Source of the DNA: Methylotenera_A sp040387035
GTDB taxonomy: Bacteria; Pseudomonadota; Gammaproteobacteria; Burkholderiales; Methylophilaceae
Assembly (NCBI GenBank): GCA_040387035.1
Contig: JAZKEN010000023.1
Span: 1 to 21,568, forward strand
Direction of reading: 5' to 3'
DNA: 21,568 bases
Of this stretch, positions 14,248 to 21,568 are shown one piece after another (the first letter of the stretch is position 1; every line of letters starts with the position of its first letter). The position numbers and the translations under genes are program-made. Below the pieces are notes generated by a model. The model was not told the DNA's origin. It did no database searches and saw nothing but the letters and a program-made list of their open reading frames with translations.

Positions 14248-15681
14248 TTACAAAGTCGCCTGGTTACAGTCCACCAAACCTGCACCATACAGTTGATCAT
14301 TGCCAGGTACGCCTAAATCAGCAGCCGTTAGTAATAACCTGGCCCTGATTTGCGCAGGCGTAAAAGCAGGGAAACGCTGTTTAACCAAGGCGGCGGCCCC
14401 TGCCACATGCGGGCAGGCCATGCTGGTACCACTCATTTTTTTGTATCCATTGCTAAGATAGGTGGAATTAACGCTAACCCCTGGCGCTGATATATTTACG
14501 GGATTAGCCCCTTGAGGGCAGCAGCCGGTGCCAAATGATGAAAAATCGGCTTTTACTTTATTGGCATCAATCGCCGCAACGGCAATCGCACGCGGGCTGT
14601 TCGCTGGGCTGTTGACACATCTGAATGATGAGGTAGGTCGGCCTGAATTACCCGCAGCGCACACCACTGTAACACCCGCTGCATTCAGCTGTGCAATCGC
14701 ATTGGTATAAGCCAGGCTTTGGCATGAAACAGAGCCCAGGCTCATGGATACTACATGCATACCATTAGCTTTTGCCCAGGCCATGCCAGCCAGAATCCAG
14801 CTAGTACTTCCACTGCCACCGTCATTGAGTACTTTTACTGCATAAACCTTGCTGTTGGGTGCAACACCAACCACCCCGATCAGGTTGTTCTTTGCGCCAA
14901 TTACACCCGCACAGTGCGTACCGTGCCCATGTCCATCATGGTAAGAGGCAACGCCAGGCACAAACGATGCGCCACCCGAAATCACCAGGTCTGGATGAGA
15001 AGCAATACCTGTATCCAGCACGGCTACTTTTACACCAGTGCCTCTATAGCCGCGAGCCCACGCTTTTGGCGCATTGACCATGGCAATATTCCAGGGTACT
15101 GGCTGTGTCAGAACTGGCAAGGGTTCGAATGGTGGCAATGGGAACGGAGCGGGTTTAATCGGCAATCCGGGCATAAGTGCCATTGGTACCCGCGGAATTT
15201 GCGCAGTAAATGCTAGCGGTGGGAAGAATCGGCTTATATCACCCGGATAAGCGTTATAACTCATCAGGTTTTGATATAAAGCCGTTTGGCCGTGCTGATA
15301 CCCTTGTTGGTAATACAGATTCACCGTTTCAGAGATATCTTCATTAGCAAAATCATGCACAGCCGACAAGCTAGCTTCCTCAGACCATTCGCCTGCGGCG
15401 TCCATTAAAATGTGCATCTCCAAGTCTTCTTCAACGGCCAATATGCGCTCGTCTGCCTGGTATTTCTTAACCTCCGCTTCAGACAAGGTTAAAGTCGTTG
15501 AACCCAATCCATTAAAATGCAAGATATCACTTGGCTTGATTTCGGCATCGGTTGCCATTAAATCAACGCCATCTTGTATCTTGTTGGCCGCGATATTTAA
15601 AATTTCAGCTGCTGTGCTTTCACTTGTTTGCGTATCTGCAAAAGTGACGATGTAACGTTTTTCAGTTTGGCTTTTTGTCAT
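14248..15681 (-). CDS. Subtilisin-family (S8) serine protease with I9 propeptide
   Basis: A 477-residue protease. An N-terminal I9-type propeptide (about 8-92) is followed by a spacer and a proline-rich stretch (about 153-197), then the catalytic domain (about 198-472). The triad is D223 (VAVLDTGI), H256 (HGHGTHCAG) and S420 (GTSMACPHVAG), with N345 as oxyanion residue (CAAGNSG). Eight cysteines lie in the catalytic part, so disulfides are likely. No signal peptide is visible before the propeptide (MTKSQTEKRYIVTFAD), which is odd for an enzyme of this kind. A GGAG ribosome binding site precedes the ATG. It forms a unit with the downstream I9-like gene. The cleavage target is unknown. Confidence 0.93.
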   Translation of the reverse strand: MTKSQTEKRYIVTFADTQTSESTAAEILNIAANKIQDGVDLMATDAEIKPSDILHFNGLGSTTLTLSEAEVKKYQADERILAVEEDLEMHILMDAAGEWSEEASLSAVHDFANEDISETVNLYYQQGYQHGQTALYQNLMSYNAYPGDISRFFPPLAFTAQIPRVPMALMPGLPIKPAPFPLPPFEPLPVLTQPVPWNIAMVNAPKAWARGYRGTGVKVAVLDTGIASHPDLVISGGASFVPGVASYHDGHGHGTHCAGVIGAKNNLIGVVGVAPNSKVYAVKVLNDGGSGSTSWILAGMAWAKANGMHVVSMSLGSVSCQSLAYTNAIAQLNAAGVTVVCAAGNSGRPTSSFRCVNSPANSPRAIAVAAIDANKVKADFSSFGTGCCPQGANPVNISAPGVSVNSTYLSNGYKKMSGTSMACPHVAGAAALVKQRFPAFTPAQIRARLLLTAADLGVPGNDQLYGAGLVDCNQATL

Positions 15682-16062
15682 TTGTTTTCTCCAAATATTT
15701 ACATTAAGAATCCTTTTTATTATTCAAATGGTTAAATTAAACCCGTTTAATTTTGCTTGTTTTAAAGGTGTTTTAGGTTTGCTTGCTACACTCAAATTTC
15801 AAGTCTATATTGACTACTATTAGGCAATTTCTATTTAAGTCATTCAAATAATGAATCAAATATAGTTGTGCCTTATTGCCAGTAACAATCCCTAATTTGG
15901 TAGTTTTGGTTCAGGATTACCCCAATTGTGTATATATTTAAGCGGTAAATTTGAAAGGGAACGTTTGCACTACAGGCGCAAAACGCTGAGGTAGAAAATT
16001 CGGGAAATATGTTTATACAATCATTACGCTGCAACTATTTTTATATCAACAGGGAGCACACG
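15682..16062. other. AT-rich divergent intergenic region between protease and doxX-like genes
   Basis: No gene was found in these 381 bases. A frame open from 16009 is only an upstream extension of the doxX-like gene. Candidate plus-strand promoter elements are TTGACT (15810-15815) with TATTTA (15832-15837, spacing 16), and an AT-rich TATATATTTA at 15931-15940; neither is compelling. A palindrome at 15734-15753 lies on the protease side. Confidence 0.5.
15734..15753. promoter_or_regulatory. Palindrome upstream of the protease, possible operator
   Basis: AAATTAAA (15734-15741) and TTTAATTT (15746-15753) form a perfect inverted repeat with a CCCG spacer, 53 bases before the protease start. The position and symmetry suit a repressor or activator site; AT-rich chance symmetry cannot be excluded. 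Confidence 0.35.
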
Positions 16063-16449
16063 ATGACGATTACTCAAACAATAATTGCTTTGGTAGGCCG
16101 CATTTTATTATCACTGATTTTTATATTAAGTGGCTTTGCCAAGATCAACGACCATGCTGGCACACTAAGCTATATCAACAGCGTGGGTGCACCTATGCCA
16201 GAGCTGGCTTACTGGATCGCGGTAATTGTCGAAGTGGTGTTTGGTATCGCTTTACTGCTTGGCTATAAAGCCAGGATCGCGGCCGGCGGCCTTGCCGTTT
16301 TTACACTGGCCGCGGCGATATTGTTTCACAACAATTTTGCCGACCAGATACAAATGATCATGTTCTTAAAAAACATCACCATTATTGGCGGTTTATTGTT
16401 GATTGTGGCTTATGGTGCGGGTGGTTTTAGCATTGATAACCGCCAATAA
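16063..16449 (+). CDS. DoxX-family membrane protein
   Basis: The ATG at 16063 is chosen because AGGGAG sits nine bases ahead of it; an upstream ATG at 16009 adds 18 residues with no family character. The 128-residue product has four hydrophobic helices: LVGRILLSLIFILSGFAK with the DoxX-type SGFAKI motif, LAYWIAVIVEVVFGIALLLG, IAAGGLAVFTLAAAILF, and ITIIGGLLLIVAYGAG. DoxX-family proteins are small inner-membrane proteins of ill-defined redox-related role. The next gene, a ring-cleaving dioxygenase relative, follows by 20 bases, so the two are probably one transcript. Confidence 0.87.
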   Translation: MTITQTIIALVGRILLSLIFILSGFAKINDHAGTLSYINSVGAPMPELAYWIAVIVEVVFGIALLLGYKARIAAGGLAVFTLAAAILFHNNFADQIQMIMFLKNITIIGGLLLIVAYGAGGFSIDNRQ

Positions 16450-16469
16450 CCATTCAAAATACGAAAACC

Positions 16470-17258
16470 ATGACCGCACTATTTATTTCGCACGGCGCAC
16501 CTACACTGGCAATCGAGCCTGGTGAAACGGGCAAACTACTGGCAGAACTAGCGGCGTCGTTACCGCGCCCAAGTGCGATCCTTGTGGCTTCAGCTCATTG
16601 GGATACGCAAACCCCAACGCTATCCACAACCAGCAAGCCGGAAACGATTCATGATTTTGGCGGCTTTCCACAGCAAATGTATGATATTCAGTACCCTGCG
16701 AACGGTGCGCCTGCAATAGCCGCAAAAGCCGCGGATTTGCTTACCCATGCTGGCATCCATTCAAAAATGGACGCAGCACGTGGCCTGGATCATGGTGCGT
16801 GGGTGCCGCTGATGCTGATGTACCCTGAAGCGGATATCCCGGTCGCGCAAGTTTCGATTCAAAGCCGGCAAAGTCCGCAGGCGCATTTTGCAATGGGGCA
16901 GGCATTGAGCGCATTGCAGGCAGAGAATGTAATGCTGGTAGCCAGTGGCTCGGTCACTCATAATCTGCACGACTTTTTCAGCCCGCAACGCGATGCCCAA
17001 GCTTTGCACTATGTGCCAGCGTTTGCGGATTGGTTAGCTGGAAAGATTGGGCAGAATGATAGCGCAGCGCTATTTGATTACCGCAATCAAAACCAGTACG
17101 CGGTAAGGGCGCATCCCACAGAAGACCATATTCTGCCACTGTTTGTGGCACTGGGTTGGGCAAACGGCGCGGGGCATCTATCGGCAAGCGCGCCAGTCAG
17201 GTATACGCCAGAAAATACCTATGGCATATTGGCGATGGATATTTACCGCTGGGATTGA
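16470..17258 (+). CDS. ygiD: YgiD/DODA-type extradiol dioxygenase
   Basis: A 262-residue cytosolic protein of the LigB superfamily, class III extradiol dioxygenases, closest in layout to E. coli YgiD (4,5-DOPA dioxygenase). Conserved histidines are H8 (SHGAPTLA), H43 (SAHWDT), H108 (GLDHGAWVPL) and H164/H167 (GSVTHNLHDF); the family binds zinc or iron through some of these. A C-terminal HPTEDHILPLFVALG segment is also typical. Members open catechol-type rings, but the physiological substrate of YgiD is uncertain. No strong ribosome binding site is visible, so translation may be coupled to the doxX-like gene 20 bases upstream. Confidence 0.9.
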   Translation: MTALFISHGAPTLAIEPGETGKLLAELAASLPRPSAILVASAHWDTQTPTLSTTSKPETIHDFGGFPQQMYDIQYPANGAPAIAAKAADLLTHAGIHSKMDAARGLDHGAWVPLMLMYPEADIPVAQVSIQSRQSPQAHFAMGQALSALQAENVMLVASGSVTHNLHDFFSPQRDAQALHYVPAFADWLAGKIGQNDSAALFDYRNQNQYAVRAHPTEDHILPLFVALGWANGAGHLSASAPVRYTPENTYGILAMDIYRWD

Positions 17259-17286
17259 TGTGAAACGCCTGAATCGTCCAGGCTCT

Positions 17287-18558
17287 TTATTTCGGCAGCA
17301 CAAAACCTTTAGGCAATAGCACCCAGATCTTACCTTGCTGCTTCATGGCGCCTGCTTGTTTGCCAGCAGCGTCACCCGCACCCCAAAAGAAATCAGCGCG
17401 CGCGCCGCCTTTAATGGCGCCACCGGTATCTTGCGCCATCATCAACCGCTTTAATGGCTTTGCGCTATTGGGCTGGGTGGTAGACAAGAATAAGGGCGCA
17501 CCTAAAGGCACATATTTGGGGTCTATCGCCACACTGCGCTCTGCGGTGATGGGTACGCCTAAGGCGCCTAGAGGGCCCGGCAAATCGGCCGGTAACTCCC
17601 TAAAGAATACATAGCTGGGGTTGCTATTCAGCAAGTCACGTAACTTATCCAGGTTATTGCGCGCCCAATTTTTAATCCCCTGCATGGACGCCTGGTCTGC
17701 TGTCAGCTCACCTTTGTCAATCAGCAAACGGCCAATTGAATTATAGGCATGGCCATTCTGGTCGGCATAGCCAACATGCACTTGCTGGCCATTATCCAGA
17801 TTGACCAGGCCTGAACCTTGAATCTGCAAGAAAAACACATCGATAATATCGTTAATCCATACGATTTCATTGCCGGCCAAGGGTGACGGGTTGGCTTCAA
17901 TTTCCGCACGCGTCATGTAGGGGATTAATTTTTTTGTGCCTTGCTTGGTGTCGATTATCTTGCCGCGAATGCGTTTAAATTTAAGTTCAGGGTAAAGGTC
18001 TGCCAGCTCTACCGTGACTAAATCATTGGGCTGTCTATACAAGGGATAAGGGTATTGCGAGGATGGCTTGCGGCTACCTTGTAGCAAAGGTTCGTAATAG
18101 CCTGTTATCAATCCTGTATTGCTGCCGTCCTGATTAGTCGCTGTATACACATCGAATTGCGTCGTTAGATAAGCAACAATCGCCGCATTATTGGGTTTTG
18201 TCAGGGCTTTGGCTGCGCTGCACGCGGGTTGCCATTGCGGCTTATTCTTGAGTGTGCTGCAGCTTTGCAGCCACGCATCCCATGCCGCACTTAAATCATC
18301 CTCCATTAATCCATCAATCTCTTCCCATCTTGACGGTTTAAGCAGGCTGTAATCCGGCACTTTATTATCGGGCTTTATAGTTGTTGGCTCTGTACCTGGT
18401 TCAAATTTGCCTGACTGCGCGTTTGGCGGTAGTTGTGTGGGCGTTTGCGTGCAATCGCAATTGGGTGGATTTGGTTTTGCTACTGCGAGTTTAGTATTTT
18501 TGCTGGTGCAAGAAATCGTCAATACGCCCAACAAAATGATAATAACTAAGCGCTGCAT
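17287..18558 (-). CDS. mltA: Membrane-bound lytic murein transglycosylase A (MltA)
   Basis: The ATG at 18558 is preferred over an in-frame TTG 18 bases upstream because it starts the lipoprotein signal directly (MQRLVIIILLGVLTISC). C17 is the probable lipidated cysteine, though the -3 residue is Thr rather than Leu. The 423-residue protein has the MltA barrel domain (GLITGYYEPLLQGSRK) and the C-terminal 3D domain (AIDPKYVPLGAPLFL, MAQDTGGAIKGGARADFFWG) holding the conserved aspartates. MltA cleaves peptidoglycan between MurNAc and GlcNAc, leaving 1,6-anhydroMurNAc, at the outer membrane. It is 148 bases after apaG, in which I see no regulatory feature. Confidence 0.94.
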   Translation of the reverse strand: MQRLVIIILLGVLTISCTSKNTKLAVAKPNPPNCDCTQTPTQLPPNAQSGKFEPGTEPTTIKPDNKVPDYSLLKPSRWEEIDGLMEDDLSAAWDAWLQSCSTLKNKPQWQPACSAAKALTKPNNAAIVAYLTTQFDVYTATNQDGSNTGLITGYYEPLLQGSRKPSSQYPYPLYRQPNDLVTVELADLYPELKFKRIRGKIIDTKQGTKKLIPYMTRAEIEANPSPLAGNEIVWINDIIDVFFLQIQGSGLVNLDNGQQVHVGYADQNGHAYNSIGRLLIDKGELTADQASMQGIKNWARNNLDKLRDLLNSNPSYVFFRELPADLPGPLGALGVPITAERSVAIDPKYVPLGAPLFLSTTQPNSAKPLKRLMMAQDTGGAIKGGARADFFWGAGDAAGKQAGAMKQQGKIWVLLPKGFVLPK

Positions 18559-18706
18559 AGGGTATCTATAATTCAAGTTTAAGTTAAATAAGGCGCGATT
18601 TAAAAATAATCACGCCCCATATATTGATATAAGGAATTATTTTCGATGAGCAACGCCGTGTAAAGTCGAAATTTGGATTTATAGAAATGCCCGTCCATTG
18701 ATTCAC

Positions 18707-19090
18707 TTAATGCAGCACTCTTGGCTGCGCCAATACAAATGGCTCAATAATGGCCTCAAACGGGGTGCCGTCAACCGCCACCATAAAATAGCTGCCCTGC
18801 ATCTGGCCTTCTTGCGTCGCTAAAACGGTACCGCTGGTATATTCGAATTGCTGGTTGGGGTTCAATAGCGGTTGCGCACCCACCACACCCAAACCTTTCA
18901 CCTCTTGCACATGCCCATTGCTATCGGTGATTATCCAATGCCGGCTGATCAATTGCGCTGCGATATTACCTACATTGGTAATCGTCACCGTATAGGCAAA
19001 TGCAAACTTATTCTCTTCTACGTTAGATTGGTCCGGCAAATAGGCTGCCTGCACAGAAACCGAGAAGGCATAGTGATTTTGCGTGGTCAT
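18707..19090 (-). CDS. apaG: ApaG (Co2+/Mg2+ efflux-related, DUF525) protein
   Basis: A 127-residue single-domain beta-sandwich protein of exact ApaG length. The diagnostic stretches are FAYTVTITNVGNIAAQLISRHWIITD and GVVGAQPLLNPNQQFEYTSG, then GSYFMV. In E. coli apaG lies beside apaH; the fold resembles fibronectin III and the role is unclear, with effects on metal efflux reported. Its ATG overlaps the thiG stop by one base, an unrelated partner, so coupling appears to be through operon packing. Confidence 0.93.
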   Translation of the reverse strand: MTTQNHYAFSVSVQAAYLPDQSNVEENKFAFAYTVTITNVGNIAAQLISRHWIITDSNGHVQEVKGLGVVGAQPLLNPNQQFEYTSGTVLATQEGQMQGSYFMVAVDGTPFEAIIEPFVLAQPRVLH

Positions 19091-19872
19091 TAAGCAATCA
19101 GTCCTGCGGTTGGCGAGCTTGGACTGGCCGAATACAATTTTTTAGGCATCCTGCCCGCCAAAAACGATTCACGCCCGGCTTCAATCGCCTTTTTCATGGC
19201 ACCCGCCATCATAACCGGGTCACGTGCCGCGGCGATAGCGGTATTCATTAACACACCTTCACAGCCCAGCTCCATCGCAATCGCCGCATCCGCTGCACTG
19301 CCAACGCCAGCATCCACCAGCACAGGGATTTTTGCATTTTCAATAATAATCTGTAAATTCCATGGGTTTAAGATACCCATACCGGAACCAATCAAGGAAG
19401 CCAGTGGCATCACCGCACAACAGCCGATTTCTTCTAGCTGCTTAGCAATAATCGGGTCATCCGAGGTATAAACCATCACATCAAAACCATCTTTTACCAA
19501 CACTTTTGCAGCGGCAATGGTTTCAATCACGTTTGGGTACAACGTTTTAGGATCACCTAATACTTCCAGCTTAACCAGTTTATGGCCATCCAATAATTCA
19601 CGCGCCAAGCGCAAGGTGCGCACTGCATCGTCGGCCGAATAACAGCCGGCCGTATTGGGTAAATAAGTAAACTCTTCCGGCGGCAAATACTCCAGCAATG
19701 ATGGCTCACCAGCGGTTTGGCCAATATTGGTGCGGCGAATCGCTACCGTGACGATTTGCGCTCCACTCGCGTCGATGGCGGCGCGCGTTTCGGTAAAGTC
19801 TTTGTATTTACCAGTACCCACTAGCAAACGTGAGTGGTAAGATTTTCCTGCAATAATAAGTTGTTCTGCCAT
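19090..19872 (-). CDS. thiG: Thiazole synthase ThiG
   Basis: A 260-residue TIM-barrel enzyme of typical length. The Schiff-base lysine is K101 in LVKLEVLGD. Other conserved runs are NTAGCYSADDAVRTLRLARE, GMGILNPWNLQIIIE, VDAGVGSAADAAIAMELGC and the phosphate loop GVLMNTAIAAARDPV. ThiG joins 1-deoxy-xylulose 5-phosphate, dehydroglycine and ThiS thiocarboxylate into the thiazole phosphate of thiamin. thiS lies 59 bases upstream in the same direction. No thiO or thiE is in view. Confidence 0.96.
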   Translation of the reverse strand: MAEQLIIAGKSYHSRLLVGTGKYKDFTETRAAIDASGAQIVTVAIRRTNIGQTAGEPSLLEYLPPEEFTYLPNTAGCYSADDAVRTLRLARELLDGHKLVKLEVLGDPKTLYPNVIETIAAAKVLVKDGFDVMVYTSDDPIIAKQLEEIGCCAVMPLASLIGSGMGILNPWNLQIIIENAKIPVLVDAGVGSAADAAIAMELGCEGVLMNTAIAAARDPVMMAGAMKKAIEAGRESFLAGRMPKKLYSASPSSPTAGLIA

Positions 19873-19931
19873 ATTTTGTATTTACGTTCTAGTTAACTTT
19901 AATGGATTGGGTGCAAAGGTGCATGTTTAAG

Positions 19932-20135
19932 CTAACCGCCACCCACAGCGCCTACAATTTCCAGCTTATCACCTTCTTGCAATAATACCTCGGCAAACTG
20001 GCCGCGCGGTACGATTTCACCGTTCCGCTCGATGGCTAAACGCTTACCGGATAAATCCAGCGCAACAACCAAAGACGCCACACTCATTTCAGAAGCCTCA
20101 AAAACCTTAAGCTTGCCATTAATTACTATATTCAT
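19932..20135 (-). CDS. thiS: Sulfur carrier protein ThiS
   Basis: A ubiquitin-like sulfur carrier of 67 residues from the ATG at 20135 (MNIVINGKLKVFEA); a GTG nine bases upstream would add three residues but fits the family less well. The C-terminus VGAVGGG ends in the Gly-Gly pair that is adenylated and thiocarboxylated to deliver sulfur to ThiG. I looked for a TPP riboswitch in 20136-20374 on the minus strand and did not see the CUGAGA and ACCUGAUC boxes. A small ACCTA/TAGGT hairpin is at 20173-20188. Confidence 0.93.
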   Translation of the reverse strand: MNIVINGKLKVFEASEMSVASLVVALDLSGKRLAIERNGEIVPRGQFAEVLLQEGDKLEIVGAVGGG

Positions 20136-20280
20136 TTTAACCACACGTAGTTTATTGGAGATTGCTGATTGAACCTATCTGATTAGGTAAAAAAATATTA
20201 TTCGTGTATTCCGCAACAACTTAAGTGCGTTAACTAACAAATAGTCATGATTTTATGGATTTATTCATACAACATTGTGA

Positions 20281-20309
20281 TTGGATGAATTTTTTTGATA
20301 AATTATATT
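20281..20309 (+). promoter_or_regulatory. Probable promoter of the 57-codon gene
   Basis: TTGGAT (20281-20286) and TATATT (20304-20309) are separated by 17 bases, followed by about 60 bases of leader before the ATG at 20375. The -35 match is moderate and the region is AT-rich, so this is tentative. Confidence 0.35.
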
Positions 20310-20374
20310 CACACTCAGCAGAAACAAAATTTCTGTTGTTTTAACTCCCAAAAGGATTTTTTAAGGAAGTCATA

Positions 20375-20548
20375 ATGCAAGCACTAAATGTAAAGCTAGT
20401 CGAAAAACCACAGCTTTTAAACGAAATATACGAACCACCACTGAGTCAAAAGTCCGATAAAGTCAAAGTCCAAGAAGCCAATATTTTAAGCTTACAAAAA
20501 TCTAAAAACCTGAATCGACTTTTAGAAGCTTACAGTGATTGCGTGTAA
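20375..20548 (+). CDS. Unrecognised small protein, 57 residues
   Basis: An ATG preceded by a strong AAGGAAG ribosome binding site (20363-20369) opens a 57-codon frame: MQALNVKLVEKPQLLNEIYE at the start and NLNRLLEAYSDCV at the end. It is hydrophilic, rich in Lys, Leu and Glu, with no signal peptide or membrane segment, a Pro-Pro in the middle, and one cysteine two residues from the C-terminus. I do not recognise a family. It stands alone, divergent from thiS and convergent with gnd, and has its own likely promoter. A single C-terminal Cys in a short charged protein is compatible with a regulatory protein or a modified-peptide precursor, but nothing shows either. Confidence 0.6.
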   Translation: MQALNVKLVEKPQLLNEIYEPPLSQKSDKVKVQEANILSLQKSKNLNRLLEAYSDCV

Positions 20549-20601
20549 CGTTTAGCTCGTTTTTATCATTCGCACTTAACTCGCAAAAAAACTTTCAAAT
20601 A

Positions 20602-20626
20602 GTGGGTCGCTTTAATCACAACCCAC
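20602..20626. terminator. Possible hairpin terminator between the 57-codon gene and gnd
   Basis: GTGGGT (20602-20607) pairs with ACCCAC (20621-20626) over a 13-base loop, with a T run at 20634-20639. A second small stem, AACTGA/TCAGTT, lies at about 20649-20667. Both are weak; they are the only terminator-like structures in 20549-20688. Confidence 0.35.
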
Positions 20627-20688
20627 CAGTTGATTTTTTATTGCCTACTAACTGACAACTTTTCAGTTGCCAGCTATCCAATTGCTAT

Positions 20689-21568
20689 TTATTCAATAGA
20701 CAGTTGTGGGCGACCTGCCTCAGGCCAATCCAGGTGGTAGAACTGACCACGCGGCTGATCTTTACGCTCATAAGTATGGGCACCAAAGAAATCGCGCTGA
20801 CCTTGCAACAGGTTGGCAGGCAGATCTGCACTGCGGTAACCATCGTAATAAGCTAAAGCCGCTGCAAAACCTTGTGCCGGGATACCATTGGTGACTGCCA
20901 GGGCAATCACTTTACGCCAACCTGCTTGACCATCATTCATTGAATTAGTGAAGTATGGGTCTAACATCAAGTTTTTCAAACGTGAATTCAATGCATAAGC
21001 ATCGGTGATCTTTTGCAGGAAACGTGCGCGGATGATACAACCACCACGCCAGATCTGTGCGATCTCACCGAAGTTCAATTTCCAGTTGTAAGCCACTTGC
21101 GCTTTATCCATCAATTGGAAGCCTTGTGCATAAGCACAGATTTTTGAGCAATACAGCGCATTTTTAATCGCTTCGATAATCGCCGCTTTATCTGTTTCTT
21201 TCACTAGCACTGGGCCTTTTAAGATTTTGCTGGCTTCAACACGCTCTTCTTTTAAGCTGGAAAGTGCACGCGCATAAACCGCTGCTGCAATCGCATTAGC
21301 TGGCGCACCTAATTCAAGCGCATTCGCTGCTGTCCATTGGCCTGTACCTTTTTGACCGGCTGTATCCAGGATCTGGTCTACCAAGAAACCTTTACCCATC
21401 GGGTCTTTTTGTTGCAGGATATCGGCGGTGATTTCGATCAAGAAGCTTGATAACTCGCCTTTGTTCCACTCGGCAAATACTTTACCGATTTCGTCTGCTG
21501 GCATGCCTAACAAGTTTTTCATCAACCAGTAAGCTTCGCAGATCAATTGCATATCGATGTATTCGATA
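20689..21568 (-). CDS. gnd: 6-phosphogluconate dehydrogenase, decarboxylating (C-terminal part)
   Basis: The frame is open from 21568 (IEYIDMQLICEAY...) to the stop at 20689, about 292 residues, the C-terminal part of a protein that is usually about 470 long. The all-alpha domain shows the typical DPMGKGFLVDQILDTAGQKGTGQWTAANALELGAP and QLMDKAQVAYNWKLNFGEIAQIWRGGCIIR runs and ends GQFYHLDWPEAGRPQLSIE. The NADP-binding domain and the catalytic lysine lie beyond the edge. The enzyme oxidises 6-phosphogluconate to ribulose 5-phosphate and CO2. In ribulose monophosphate methylotrophs it closes the dissimilatory formaldehyde-oxidising cycle. The length and KGTGQWT-type motif indicate the long, E. 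coli-like (GndA) class. Confidence 0.95.
   Translation of the reverse strand, partial: IEYIDMQLICEAYWLMKNLLGMPADEIGKVFAEWNKGELSSFLIEITADILQQKDPMGKGFLVDQILDTAGQKGTGQWTAANALELGAPANAIAAAVYARALSSLKEERVEASKILKGPVLVKETDKAAIIEAIKNALYCSKICAYAQGFQLMDKAQVAYNWKLNFGEIAQIWRGGCIIRARFLQKITDAYALNSRLKNLMLDPYFTNSMNDGQAGWRKVIALAVTNGIPAQGFAAALAYYDGYRSADLPANLLQGQRDFFGAHTYERKDQPRGQFYHLDWPEAGRPQLSIE

Noticed and set aside
14755..15216. 153-codon plus-strand frame opposite the protease
   Set aside because: It lies wholly inside the well-supported subtilase gene, has no recognisable domain, and has an implausible composition rich in His, Trp and Cys.
13752..15681. pqqA beside a protease, as a RiPP precursor with its own leader peptidase
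   Set aside because: The two are convergent and separated by a strong terminator, the peptide is a clear PqqA, and known PqqA processing uses other protease families. Adjacency looks incidental.
15941..16062. Structured RNA or riboswitch before the doxX-like gene
   Set aside because: Partial pairing between GTTTGC and GCAAAAC was noticed, but it needs a bulge and matches no riboswitch consensus that I know.
16009..16062. Longer N-terminus for the doxX-like protein, starting at 16009
   Set aside because: The extra 18 residues are polar and lack family character, while the ATG at 16063 has a good ribosome binding site.
20136..20374. TPP riboswitch before thiS-thiG
   Set aside because: The conserved thi-box segments are not present on the minus strand; only a small ACCTA/TAGGT hairpin was seen, without a following T tract.

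Overview
The window looks like a chromosomal segment of a betaproteobacterial methylotroph, probably in or near the Methylophilaceae (Methylotenera/Methylovorus type). The reasons are a clear pqqA gene (precursor of PQQ, the cofactor of methanol dehydrogenases), a 6-phosphogluconate dehydrogenase, a comM-ubiK-porin-glnK-amtB arrangement, and protein sequences of betaproteobacterial character. The family-level assignment is an inference. No phage, IS element, CRISPR, tRNA or rRNA is visible.

Layout. (1) 1-1010, minus strand: ubiK followed by the N-terminal part of comM, overlapping by ATGA. (2) 1118-4171, plus strand: a near-perfect sigma-54 promoter drives a TorF-family porin, then glnK and amtB, closed by a strong bidirectional terminator. 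This is a nitrogen-scavenging unit. (3) 4241-13608, plus strand: a compact run starting with a small cysteine-free ArsR-type repressor whose promoter, operator-like repeats and start codon are superimposed (probably leaderless and autoregulated). It continues with aas (lysophospholipid acyltransferase/acyl-ACP synthetase), a Tat-signal amidohydrolase, lplT (lysophospholipid flippase), an LTA-synthase-like sulfatase-fold membrane enzyme, and a 751-residue protein joining a glycoside-hydrolase-like barrel to a WaaP/InaA-type kinase. The genes overlap or nearly abut, which suggests one envelope-lipid remodelling operon. I consider it the most interesting system here. (4) 13752-13867: a solitary pqqA with its own ribosome binding site and terminator. 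(5) 13986-15681, minus strand: a subtilisin-family protease followed by a 78-residue protein resembling its I9 propeptide, probably a free-standing inhibitor. (6) 16063-17258, plus strand: DoxX-like membrane protein and YgiD-like extradiol dioxygenase. (7) 17287-20135, minus strand: thiS, thiG, apaG and mltA. (8) 20375-20548, plus strand: an unrecognised 57-codon gene with a good ribosome binding site. (9) 20689-21568, minus strand: the C-terminal part of gnd.

Assembly caveat. 7267-7366 is a run of exactly 100 N inside the amidohydrolase gene, flanked by two identical 55-base copies of the same sequence. This looks like two contigs overlapping by 55 bases that were joined with a placeholder gap. 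Removing the N run and one copy restores one intact 405-residue reading frame, so the gene is probably not broken in the organism.
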